In this document: in pieces, positions 33,879 to 44,640 of the stretch | Position numbering within the stretch: the first letter of the stretch is position 1 | How the letters are laid out: every line of letters starts with the position of its first letter | Source: Ricinus communis | Lineage: Eukaryota > Streptophyta > Magnoliopsida > Malpighiales > Euphorbiaceae | DNA: 64,000 nucleotides | Reading direction: 5' to 3' | Assembly: GCF_019578655.1 (NCBI RefSeq) | Contig: NC_063265.1 | Coordinates: 21,810,285 to 21,874,284, forward strand | Made by a program: the position numbers and the translations under genes | The notes under the pieces: generated by a model | The model's input: the letters and a program-made list of their open reading frames with translations, nothing else | Told to the model about the DNA's origin: nothing | Database searches by the model: none

Positions 33879-35843
33879 TCAAAAGTGCCTCCTGTGGCAG
33901 TCAAAATTTGCAAGCCCAACCATGTTGAGCATGTGACGGTCTTCCTTGGATCTTTCCAAAACTGTACCTTTTACGGCGTCCTGCTTTTCTTGCTGTGCTC
34001 CTCTATGAGTAATTCCCCAGCACTCCATGACTTCCGGGAATATAGTGTTGGTCTTAGAGAGGGAAGCGCTGCCAAATGTTGTGCAGGTGAATGTGTGCCC
34101 TAGATCAAAGCTTGCTGAGAGGAAGAGGCCGAAGTGATTTACGCGCCCTCCAAAGCCAATCCCGTTCGGGATGCTTTCTGAACTAAGATTCACTGCACAC
34201 TGCCAAACTATGGACAAATGCATTGTTAAATTTCCAAAAGCATCACATTTGTTATTGTCATGCTTGCACTGCATTGTTATGTGATGGAGATCAGGGTTTC
34301 AACTCTCAACTTTAGCATGACTTAACAACCTTTCAGCCAAAGTAGGAATCAAAATTAAACATATAATTTCATTATGTGGCAGATAAGCTGACCTGCTAGC
34401 ATAAACATTTACATCTTTAAGATGATTTTTTAATGGGAAGGAAGAAAAATGAGAGCTCACAGCCAAAATGTCAAGGAATGTCAAGGAAGCAATCTGTTTG
34501 GTGAAAACTTGATGAGCGTGCCACGTGTGAGGTACAAGAAACATTGAAATTGCATTTTGACTTTTATAATCAGACTAACTGTGAATTTCTAAGCTCCTTT
34601 ACTACAATTTGCTTAGAGCATAACTGAATACCGTTAAAAATAATGTGTTTAATGCAAGAAATTAAATTGAGAGTAAAAACTAAAGATTTTGATTGAAATA
34701 AAGTTAAATTACATTAATGATAATATTGATATTGTTAAAAATTGAAATAACAGCTTGAAATTGAGAAGTTTAAATTGAAACAAGACTTATATTTGAAAAG
34801 TATTAGAATTGAAATAAACAAAGCTTGAGTAATTAAAAAACATTGAATAATTGAAGAACTTGTCATGGATTTATTTGTTGTTGTTGTCCAGTTCCCTTGT
34901 TGATGCTCTTTTCTTCTATTTACAAAGTGTTCCAAGTTAACTGCATCTTGAGAAAATAAATATTGGAGTCTCGTGTCTTGTTTCTCAGCAATTGAAGCTC
35001 CATTATCTCAACTACTTGGGGAGTTATTTTCTAGAGAGTGCCAAGTAACTCCTATCTTCGTGTACTAACTATAAATTTGTGCTCTAATTTTATATTCAGT
35101 TTATAAATCATTGATCCACTATAACACTTAATTAATTAATTAAATTACACTCAAAATTCTGCTTTCCAATAACTTGAGCCTAAGAAATAATTATGGTACC
35201 AACACAATCATATTTCTTTCTTTCTTTCTTTTGGTCCATGTGAGTATTGTATTTGATTGCAAATGCAAATGAACGCAATATCTTAAATAAGTTCAATATC
35301 CAATATCCTACTATAGCAAGGAACGCAAAAGCACAAGTTCTAGTATCACATCGTTGTACCTTTTATATGCATTAAAAAGCCTTAGGTATTGAACTTCTTT
35401 ACATAAAGCCTTCTGTAATCAGTAAGTTTTCATTACCAAAACTTTCCGGGTAAATGCAATGTTACTAAGCACTAATCCATGAAGATGAGGAGAATCCATT
35501 AACATCCATCAGTTCTCCATCCTAAACAAGAAGGTTTTCTTTTTTTCTCTCTCTTTTCCTTAATTTCTTATCTGCACTTGTAAACTTATATAAAAAGCCA
35601 CATCCAAAGTTAATCTAATAATGAGATTTCACTATTGAACTTATTTAAGAAGGGAAAAACACGAGCGTACCCATTGTACATTGTTGTTTGCTCCAGTATA
35701 CTTGAAAATTGAAGCCCTATGATATACCTGAAAGAGAAAAGACTTTATATCTCCATAGAAATCACCATGTCTATCCCAAGCCTGAGAAATATAACCTCCA
35801 TATATGCAATCTTCTTTATCCTTAATAATCAAAATTTTTGGCC
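33879..35843 (-). pseudogene. TLDc-domain protein, last two exons only (possible gene fragment)
   Basis: Exon A (35843-35671) and exon B (34199-33879) join in frame across a GT..AG intron: ...NNVQW|CAVNLSSES. Exon A reads IIKDKEDCIYGGYISQAW, DRHGDFYGDIKSFLFQVY; exon B reads IPNGIGFGGRVNHFGLFL, CTTFGSASLSKTN, FPEVMECWGI and EDRHMLNMVGLANF. Those are the C-terminal half of the TLDc domain (about 164 aa seen), as in plant TLD-domain proteins linked to oxidation resistance and to V-ATPase in other eukaryotes. The C-terminus is short and unusual (DCHRRHF). I could not find the upstream exons between 35844 and 43 kb, where Copia C and other repeats lie. Either they are far away, or this is a truncated copy. 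Both visible exons are undamaged. Confidence 0.7.
34495..35204 (-). repeat. Solo LTR of the LARD-like family, with CAATC target duplication
   Basis: Starts TGTTTGGTGAAAAC and ends ACCAACA, and resembles both LARD LTRs along its length (GCGTGCCACGTGTG, ATTTGCTTAGA, TTAATTAATTAATTAAA words). It is flanked by CAATC at 34490-34494 and CAATC at 35205-35209, a perfect 5-bp target duplication. This is the mark of a single LTR left after recombination. It lies inside the TLDc intron. Confidence 0.88.
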
Positions 35844-37576
35844 CTTAGCTTTTTCTGCAGTTCAATTTAACTTAAGAAACAGTTCCACCAATTGAAAACT
35901 GAATTAAAGCTATAGAAGGTTTCTTTTTTTCCCTATATTTTGTACATGGAGAAAAGGAAAGTAAAGACAAAATAATAGTAAAGAACTACATACAAAAATA
36001 TATAGCATTATCAATGAATAAACACAAGAGTAGTTAGGTTTTGGTCCATACTGAATGCATAAACCAAGTACATTATGCACAAATGGTCTGCCACAAATAG
36101 CGCTTTGGCATATGAAATGAAGATTTCCCATCATGGTAAATAGAGCCTAGCTAATAATGCTATATGATTAATGCAGCAACATTGACACACCAGAAGAAGG
36201 ATCGCAATTACTTTGATCAAGACCAAGTAATAGTTCAATTAGGAGACACAATGTTTCTGACATGGAATTTTTAAAATTGTTCCAAATCAAAGACAAAAGC
36301 AGTATGGAAGTATAACATGAAAGGCTGTATACTATAGAGTATATCAAAGATTTATTTTCATGTTTGTAAAACACAATTAGTCATTTTCAATCTCAAAAAG
36401 CCATCTTGCAATATGAATTCTGATGCAAGAAAAATAACTCTTGTCAACCTTATCATTGCTCTAAAAGATAAAAGAAGATGTTCCTTTGAGATTTTGAAGG
36501 ATTCAATCCATTGACAATTTGGAAAGTGGAAGAACATTAACCAATCAATTAGTTTTTCATTTTCCTTTTTAATCTCTCCTTTTTCCATTTCTTAAGCTTG
36601 TAATAACTTTTAGTTTTTTCTTTTCTCTTGCTTGTTTTGCTTTTTTAATGGTGAGTATTTAAACTAATTACTAAGCTATAATATGGTTTTATAAATATTA
36701 GTTTTGCTTCGGATCTAAATTAATTGAAAATTCATTGATGATTATGTTCGAGCTTCCTTGCATTATGTATATTTCTTACACATGTGTGTTTAATTAAGAG
36801 GCTTGCACATAAGGTATTTGAGAATGCTTACTTTAGGAGTTTAAAAGTAATGATACCTTAGTATCACCTTTATTATCCAACATAACTTTATTTGAAATCT
36901 TAGGATTAATAGGAATGTGAGTATTAATGAAAGGGATATGCGAGGGTATAAGTGATTCTTATTATAATCAAAGATTATCAACCAAACATTAGAGATAAGA
37001 GCAAATTGAAGAGAATTTGGGTGGTGTAATTGACCGTTTCAAATTCGATAGGAACTTAATGAAATCATTGCCCTAGTGTTAGATCCATACTTAAAATCTT
37101 TCTTTTCACTGTAATTGTTATAGCATTAGTTTGATTTCTCCTAATTCAACACTTATGCATTAATATTTCTTAGACCTTATTTCAATTGTTAGATATCAGT
37201 TAGCTAATCAATTTCAGAACTTAAATCTCATCCTCTATGGAACAATAATCTCATATTCAACTCACTCTTTATTACTAATGGTTGTGCCCCAATAAGTCTT
37301 TGGCATTATTGTTGGAGATTGTTTGTTTTGATATCCATACTAAATTAGTTACTAATAATCTAATGCCTTTTGTTGATTTTAGGTACTTATCTTTGTACAT
37401 GTGAAGATTTAAAAGCTTTGATAGCAATCTAGTTCCCTTTGATCCGAGATTCCAAAAGAAATTTGCCTTCAAGGAACTCAAAAAGAAAAACCACTAAGAT
37501 TGCTTCCTATGACACATTGAGAAAATCATGGAAACAAAGCTAAACTTTTGATAAATTTTAATTTTGTATTGTTTTC
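35844..37576. other. Intergenic or unresolved TLDc upstream sequence
   Basis: I see no TLDc exon and no other gene. The part 36.7-37.5 kb could belong to the leader of another LTR element that Copia C interrupts, but the evidence is only in its general look. Confidence 0.35.
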
Positions 37577-37786
37577 TGACAACAAAATGAATTTGTAAAA
37601 GATATTCTATTATATATTATTCTCAAAGTTGAAGGCTATATATACAAAATACATCCTATAAGACAACGAAAAAAAGCCTAAGGAAGCTAAATATTTTTAC
37701 AACTAAATACATTGTCAATCAACTAATTAGTTGATTTCTAGGAGTAATTACAGAAGAAAATCAATCTACAACTAATATACAACTCA
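37577..37786 (-). repeat. 3' LTR of Copia C
   Basis: 210 bp, starting TGACAAC and ending CAACTCA (TG..CA type). It shares GGCTATATATACA, GATTTCTAGGAGTAATTACA and GCTAATATACAACTCA-type blocks with the right LTR. Confidence 0.85.
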
Positions 37787-37799
37787 TATGTTCTCCCTA

Positions 37800-39700
37800 A
37801 AAAAATGAGGCATATTCATATCAAACAAAGAGGCATGTACCACCTCCAATAGTTGTTTGTTCGTTCTTTCGGCTAATCCATTTTGTTACAGTGTGTAAGT
37901 GCAAGAAGACTGATGGCGAATCTCATAATTTAGAAAACGACCAAATGATGCATCCATAAATCTAGTAGCATTGTCAGATTGTAACACACGAATCTTCATT
38001 TTGGTATTGTGTTTCCACCATCTTATGAAATTCCTTAAGAAAAGTTGCAAATACATCACTTTCTCTATTAAGCGGAGATACCCAAGTCATTCTGGTACAT
38101 TCATCAATAAATGTAATAAAGAAATGAGAATTAGAAAGAGAATGCACTTTTTGTAGGATCCCAAACATCCGAGTGAATGATTGTAAAAGGTTCTGGACTT
38201 TTATTCAAACTTGGCAAATAAGAAACACAATGACTTTTAGCAAGTTCACAAATATCAAAATGAAAATCTAATTCATCTATGATCAAGAAAAGATGTGGTT
38301 TTAATTTCCTAAGATAACCAACAGAAAGATGTCCTAATCTTTATTGCTAGAGCCATATATCCCATCGATGTTTGTCTTCACTACTAGTTTGATTCGCTTG
38401 ACTAAGTTTCAATTTTTTACTTTCTATCAGTTCTAAGTAGTAGAGTTTGTCCCACCTAACACCATAACTAAGATTCTTTTATGTTAGAATGTCTTGAAAA
38501 ATACAAAACGAAAGCCAAAAAAGTTACAGTGTAAGCAAGAGTATAAGTTATTTGGCTGACATAAAGAAGACTATATTCAAGAGATGGAACAACAAGAATG
38601 GTTTTTAATGTAAGATTTTTTAAAATAATGATAGATCTTTCTCCTATTATTGGACATGTATTGTCATCAGTTGTGAAATAAAGAATTGTGAACATGGAAA
38701 AATAAACTGTAATTAAGTTGAGTCCCTAATCACGTGGTTAGATGCACCTGTATCAATTATAAGTTGCACAAAATACAGAGACCTTACCATTTGTTCCTTA
38801 TTAGCAATATTCGTTATAAGCTATGATTGGTCTTTTTCCTTAGAGGTTATCATAGCTTTACTTGTAATTTTCTTTCGATATTTCTTTATGAACTCCCACC
38901 ACTCAGGATAGTCAATAATTTCATAACACTATTATTTTGAATGGCCTATTTTGCTATAACGAGAGCATACCAGATTACGAGACTTCCTAGTTGATTTATT
39001 ATTGTGATTGTTTGAAGAGCCAGATAAGCTATATGATTGTCCTTATCGAGTTTGGTTAGCTAACATAGTTGAACTTTTAGAAATTGGATGGGAGGCTCCC
39101 ATTGTTTGTCTTTATTAGTACTTTCTTCTAACATATATGTATGTACTCTCCAAATCAAGTTTTTGGTCTTTTCTTAGGATTCCTCCACAAACTTGATCAA
39201 ATTCAGGATTGAGTCCACTTAGAAATATATGAACTCGGAGCCTAGCCACTATAGTGTGCAAATGAACTACTCCTTTAACTGTTCTTTTTGTAATAATATT
39301 GTGATTAATCTTATAGAAAATAACAAGTTCATTATAATATGCTGATAATGGTCGACCATTTTGCTTGGTCGAAAAAAATCTCTAATTTAATTTAAAGATA
39401 CAAGTTTCATATAATCCATTATAGAAAGTTCTCAATACAGCCTCCCATATATCCTTTGTTGTAGAAGAATGAACCATTGCATCAGAGATGGACTCATAGA
39501 GTCAATCAGCCAACTTTTCACTTTATGATTTTCGGTAATCCATGTTTCGAGAAGAGGATCTTCAGGTGTTGATTTTTTCGCTTCTCCTATGAGATATCTA
39601 GCTTTGTTACAAGTGTCAGTCCGCATCTCCATGAGTTTGTGCCATAGTGAGTAGTTAGTCTCATCCAAAGTGATATTTGTAGGAAAAGTAGAATTGCCTT
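37800..39700 (-). pseudogene. gag, protease and integrase remnant of Copia C
   Basis: Gag (39668-39432) reads MDETNYSLWHKLMEMR, then LLETWITENHKVKSWLIDSM, a UBN2-type segment. A zinc-knuckle-like stretch and the protease start IIDTGASNHVIRDS follow at about 38.75-39.0 kb. Pre-integrase (38695-38468) and integrase pieces FFITFIDECTRMTWVSPL (38168-37974) and QNGLAERTNKQLLEV (about 37.9 kb) come next. Stops and shifts occur throughout. Confidence 0.8.
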
Positions 39701-39858
39701 ATTGGCCAATAATTGTTGTTGGTGTTTGGACTGATTCGGTTGATTCACCTGTAGTGATGGCCTTTCTCACAACAAATTTATAGGGTAATTTTTGTGATAT
39801 GGTGGATTTTAGAATTCAATTGGTTATCACAAGTCTTCTTCTTTTTAGAATTAGACTT

Positions 39859-39870
39859 GCTTTGATACCA
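39859..39870 (-). other. Primer-binding site of Copia C
   Basis: On the minus strand TGGTATCAAAGC, one base from the canonical Copia site TGGTATCAGAGC, three bases from the 5' LTR. Confidence 0.85.
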
Positions 39871-39873
39871 TGA

Positions 39874-40066
39874 TGACACAATGAATTTTATAAAAGATGT
39901 TCTATTATATATCATCCTCAAAGATGGAGGCTATATATACATGGAAACAAAGCCTATTTAAGGAAACTAAGTGCTCTTATAACTAGATACAATGTCAATC
40001 AATTAATTAGCTGATTTCTAGGAGTAATTACAGAAGAAGATCAATTTACAGCTAATATACAACTCA
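39874..40066 (-). repeat. 5' LTR of Copia C
   Basis: 193 bp partner of 37577-37786, shorter by a few small gaps. Confidence 0.85.
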
Positions 40067-41399
40067 TGCAGACATTTTCTTTTGTTTTTAAGTATCATGT
40101 CTTTTACTCGCCTTCTTTCTTGATAAATTCCCTTGAAAATCTACGATGAATATATTATAGCCACTTTTGATCTAGAGTGTTGAAATAGTTTTTTCATTAT
40201 TGTGTAGCACTTAAGTTTTATAACTATTGCACATAAAACATTGGTATGATTAACATAGAAAGTTGAGGAAACTATAATTTATTATTTTATCATTTATTTT
40301 GAGAAATTGATTATTATTTTGTGCTTATGTTTTTAATAATTGCTAGTGATTAGATGAGATTTTGGGTTAAGTTTATACTTCGATAGTGTTTAGTTGTTTA
40401 GTAATTGGGAGTCTTCATTATAAATATTGATTTTCATGTTAAACAGTGATTGAGCATTATGAGTTAGCAAAGCTTTATTAATATGTTATGTGCTGAGTAA
40501 CTAGGTCCTTCACTCCAAGTGTTAGTATTCGTGTCAAAAAGCTATGAACGACTAATTAAAAAGAAGTGTGTTCATCCAAAGTGAAAGAAAGAAATATTCA
40601 AAAATATGGAAAAAAAAAAAGATAAAGGAAAGGAAAAAAGATAAATTGTATAAAGCGAAAAATCTCTTGGTAAAAATTTATAAGCATGAGTAAATGATGA
40701 CATTGAGGACCTAGGCAATTATATGGAATGATTTCATTAGTAGTTGAATCAAGTATTTGTGTTGGATATGCTTTAAGGTCTCATAGAAACTTTGAGCTCA
40801 ACTAAATTGCTATGAATTAGATAATTGTCTTCGGTTTCTTGTCAAGATTAATGATTACATAATTGTTATTGTTGGGAATTGGTTGGGTAAAATTTCTAAG
40901 TAATATATAAAGTTGTTTCTAGTTTTGTAGGTCGTTGATATTATTTGAAGGCAAGTAAGAATTCAAGTATGGAAACTTCTTATAAGCGTTTAATTATTAT
41001 TTTATCATGTGTTTATTAAATAATATGCTTATATTGTAAAACGTTTAAGTGCATTTTAATTACTTATAATTGTTATTTGTTTAATATTAGGATTGTTGTG
41101 GCAGTACTGAGTGATTTTGAAGCTTTTTGGAAGGTGAACCAGCTCTTGGATCGGTTCTAAAGGAATTAGAGTAGCGGCCTAGTTGGATATAGGCAAGGAA
41201 AGAACCTTTTCTGCTCAACTGGTTCACCAACCAATTCTGAGGCTGGGATTGAACCAAGGTCGATTGTGCATTGAAGAAAGGAGTCAAGCTTTTGTTGTCA
41301 ATCGGTCCTACGACCGGTTCAGGTGCAACAAAGTGGCAGGATCGATTGGAGACTGATCCATATCGAATCGAAGAACAACTGTGACATATCAATTGTTGG
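40067..41399. other. Intergenic DNA with a less AT-rich block
   Basis: 40.07-41.08 kb shows no gene. 41.1-41.4 kb is less AT-rich and has recurring ATCGGTTC, ACCGGTTC and CAACTGGTTC words in both orientations. It may belong to the CACTA-like fragment on its right, as a 3' exon or a subterminal repeat. Confidence 0.4.
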
Positions 41400-41965
41400 A
41401 GGAACCCTCACTAAGCTGAGATGCGCTAGCTGCCCGTGCCTCAACGAGATCATAAAATTTGAAAGAAAGTGACAATATATGGAATCATTTGAATATTAAA
41501 AAATTGTAAATATTATTTTTGTAAGTATAAGATTCACTTACGACGATTTGTTGGGACTTGCAGTCGATGAACTGGACTTCGGGGTTGTTGTGCAACCGCT
41601 TGAATAACTGAAAAATGGTAAGATCTTGACCCAACTCAGTCAAAAGGATCAAAGATTAAATTATTTTTAACTCATAAATGAAATACAAATTTTATAATTA
41701 AATAATTAAAAGCGTGCAATTATTACAGTGTCCATTTGTACTTGATGGCTGATCTAGATCTAGTAGTGTGACCAATTGGGACGGTTCTTATAATGGGTCT
41801 ATAAGGCTGATTTCACCTTAAACCTCTTCTAGTACTCTGTCCAATAGGCTCAGGTATCCTCCATCATATAACGAGGTCTTTTCTTGCTCCTCTTCCAACT
41901 CAAGACCATATCCTTGTATCTCTCGGTTGCCTTCCTATCCCAAGCCCTACGGCGACCCACCTCAT
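41400..41965 (-). pseudogene. CACTA (En/Spm) element gene fragment, Transposase_24-like
   Basis: On the minus strand three pieces are in the order expected for the plant En/Spm-type Transposase_24 (PF03004) proteins: RRRAWDRKATERYKDMVL with SWKRSKKRPRYMMEDT (about 41.96-41.85 kb), KNRPNWSHY (about 41.77 kb), then after a gap LFKRLHNNPEVQFIDCKSQQI (about 41.62-41.53 kb) and FYDLVEARAASASQLSE (about 41.45-41.41 kb). Stops interrupt the first piece. These proteins accompany CACTA transposons. I did not find CACTA terminal repeats. Confidence 0.5.
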
Positions 41966-43384
41966 AGGTAGGGTCTTAATTGAAAATTTTACACAAAAAA
42001 ATTAAAAAACTGTCAATAATAATCAATCTATAATTTTATTTCAGCAGCGTTTCCTCCTAAAATATAAGCATATCCTAGTAAAATGGGCTCATTTCCTACT
42101 GAATAATAGTTTACACAACTCATATGTATTAAAGCACCTCAATATCAACACAAATTAACAAAAACATATTTATTTTATTTAAATATTATTACATATTTGT
42201 AATTATATAGTAATTATTACCTTAATCTCACTAAAGTATGTGTCTTTTGTCTCTTTAGACACAAACTTTCACACATAGCCCTCGTAGTCTATAGCATTCT
42301 TGAAAATCTTGAAAATCCTCGCAAAACACATATAAAATCATAGCAATTTGTATACAATAATAAAACTTTATTAGTTTATATTATAAAAAATATATAATTA
42401 TATAAAATTTAATGTATAAAACATACTAAAATTTATTATTCCACATTCTTAAATTTAATATAATTATGTAAAATTTTGTAAATTTAATATACAAATATCT
42501 ATAAAAGAAACACAGTAAATATTTTAAATTTATTTTAATTTCTATACTAAATAATATTAAAATAAATTATATTAAAAATAAATAACTTATTGAAAGGAAG
42601 TGAGCTCGACGATGATGGCCTCGACAATAGAAAGGGGCACGAGTCCGTAAAAATATAAAAATACCAAAAAATGCATAATATTTTAGTATTAAATAAATTT
42701 AAATAAAATAAAATTCAATATAATTAACTTCATTTAAACTATTGTCAACCAATAAGAAAATAGAATTTAATAAAGTATAATAAAAATGTTAAAAACACAC
42801 AAAAAAATCACAAATTCATAAAATAGAGATTTAAAAAATTTAACAAAAAAAAACAGATATACAAACAATTACTAAAATACAAAATAACAAAAAGTAACAA
42901 AAGATATACAGTAATTATTAAAATAAAAAATAAGAAAAAATAAACAAATATACACTAATTACTGAAATAGAAAATGAAAATAACAAGAATAATAAGAAAA
43001 CACATATAACAGTAATTAATAAAATATAAAATAAACACACAAAATCAACAAAATAATAAAATATAGCAAAAAAATAACAAATATAAAGTTTAAACAAAAA
43101 TTAAAAGTTAAAAAATATAAGTACCTCACAGACGATTCTTTGATGGCAGGCGAGGTGATAGATGGCGACGACAGTGAGATCGAAATATAGAAAAAGTTAA
43201 TCAATAAAATTATCATAATAAAAATATAACCACTTACAAACAATAGGCGAGGGCAGCACGAGGAAGGGAAGTTAGCCCGCAAAGGGAGGGAGCTCAGGAT
43301 AGGAGAGAGTGAGAGAGTATTGTGTTAATTTGGTTGTAAACTTTTTTAAGGTAACTCCACATTTCTCAATAGATTTCATAAAGT
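41966..43384. other. AT-rich DNA with short GC-richer islands
   Basis: Islands at about 42.60, 43.13 and 43.25 kb could be 5' exons of the CACTA-type gene on the minus strand, but I see no motif in them. Confidence 0.35.
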
Positions 43385-43389
43385 CAAGT
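43385..43389. repeat. Target site duplication (left) of Copia E
   Basis: CAAGT directly before the left LTR; the same five bases follow the right LTR at 48114-48118. Confidence 0.9.
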
Positions 43390-43621
43390 TAATAGCAGAA
43401 TTAAGTTTGCTCAATTACTGTTTTAACTTCATCTTTTTAACTCATTCAGTTACTGTTTTAATTTAGTCATCAGCTTCTGTTCCACTATTTGTGAGTTGTT
43501 ATTTTCTTATAAAATTGCTCATATAATAAAGGAGTCACGTACCTGATGTATTTTATTTATTGGTTCTTCATTTCAATAACGAAGAGAAAAAGACTATTAG
43601 GTTAAACTCATTTACTCTTTA
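43390..43621 (+). repeat. 5' LTR of Copia E
   Basis: 232 bp, closely similar to 47881-48113 with scattered substitutions. It contains the AATAAAGGAGTCACGTACCT block. Confidence 0.92.
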
Positions 43622-43633
43622 TGGTATTAGAGC
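43622..43633 (+). other. Primer-binding site of Copia E
   Basis: TGGTATTAGAGC directly after the 5' LTR, one base from the canonical initiator Met tRNA site. Confidence 0.9.
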
Positions 43634-43699
43634 TTATGAGCTCTAACGAGTCTGATCCTTCTCTTTCTTCTCACATTCAAACTGCCATCATCACCTTCA

Positions 43700-44640
43700 A
43701 TGGCTTCCACAAGCTGGCCTACTCTTATCAATGCTGATAATCTAAATAATAACAATTATATTGTACAATTTAACCCATCCTCATAATTGCCCATCAAACT
43801 TCAAGGCAGCTCCAATTTCACTACGTGGAAGACTCAATTAACACTACTTCTTGAAGGTCATGAGTTGGCTGGGCATCTTGATAGTTCCACACCTTGCCCT
43901 AAGAAGACAATCACTCGTGCTAACAGAACTGAAATTAACCCAGCGTATCTCCTTTCGGTTCGTCAAGACCGCCTCATTCACTAAGTAATAATGGGCTTCT
44001 GTTGACAGCACTATTGCTTCCATTGTTGCTGGTGCATCTAATGCCGAAAAAGCACAGGCTCTTCTACACACCACTTATGCCAACAAAAGTCATACACGGA
44101 TCTATAGCTTACGTGATCAACTCAGTAGAATCAACAAAGATAACAAGAGTGTTTCTGAATATTTACATCAAATTTGTACCATTGCCGACGAGCTCGCTGC
44201 TGTAGGCTCTCCAGTTATTGAACCTGAACTAACTGTCAAAATTCTCAATGGACTAGGTTCTGAATTTCGAGAAGTATCCGCAGCAATTCCCAATCAAAGT
44301 ATTCCAATTGAATATCCTGAGCTTTATGAAAAGCTCCTCGATCATGAAATCTTCTTGCGACAACAAGGACAACAAAATACTACCTCAATCACAGCTGCAT
44401 TTGCAACCAAAAGCAACACCAACATATGATGACTCCTCGCTACAATCGAACTTCACATTGATCTCCTAACAACAACACCACCAGCACATCTCCTGGCTAG
44501 CGTCCCAACAACAAATACACTCAACAACCACAATAGCGACAAAAAAATATAAATAGCATGAATAATGGAGTTCAATGTCAGCTATGCAACAGACCAGGTC
44601 ATCTCGCCTCAGTTTGCCGCTCTAAGTCTCATAATCACCT
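43700..44640 (+). pseudogene. gag of Copia E
   Basis: The ATG at 43700 opens MASTSWPTLINADNLNN; a TAA interrupts the frame just before LPIKLQGSSNFTTWKTQL. A frameshift near 43.98 kb moves it into VDSTIASIVAGASNA, YANKSHTRIYSLRDQLSR, SVSEYLHQICTIADELAA and LYEKLLDHEIFLRQQ, the plant Copia gag (UBN2) pattern. After stops near 44.43 kb the zinc knuckle CQLCNRPGHLASVC (CX2CX4HX4C) is intact in the downstream frame (44558 on). Confidence 0.88.

Larger units (their letters stand above)
37577..40066 (-). mobile_element. Copia element C with large internal deletion
   Basis: Two short LTRs (37577-37786, 39874-40066) flank a minus-strand gag-protease-integrase remnant. A PBS lies inside the right LTR and a polypurine tract (TTTTTTTAGGGAGAACA on the minus strand) inside the left one. 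Reverse transcriptase and RNase H are missing; integrase sequence runs almost straight into the 3' LTR. At about 2.5 kb it is half the usual length. No 5-bp target duplication was found at its ends. Confidence 0.85.

Noticed and set aside
41087..41392. 101-codon minus-strand frame with Ser- and Pro-rich text
   Set aside because: No family resemblance, and it lies in a block of repeated CGGTTC words that produces long frames by composition.
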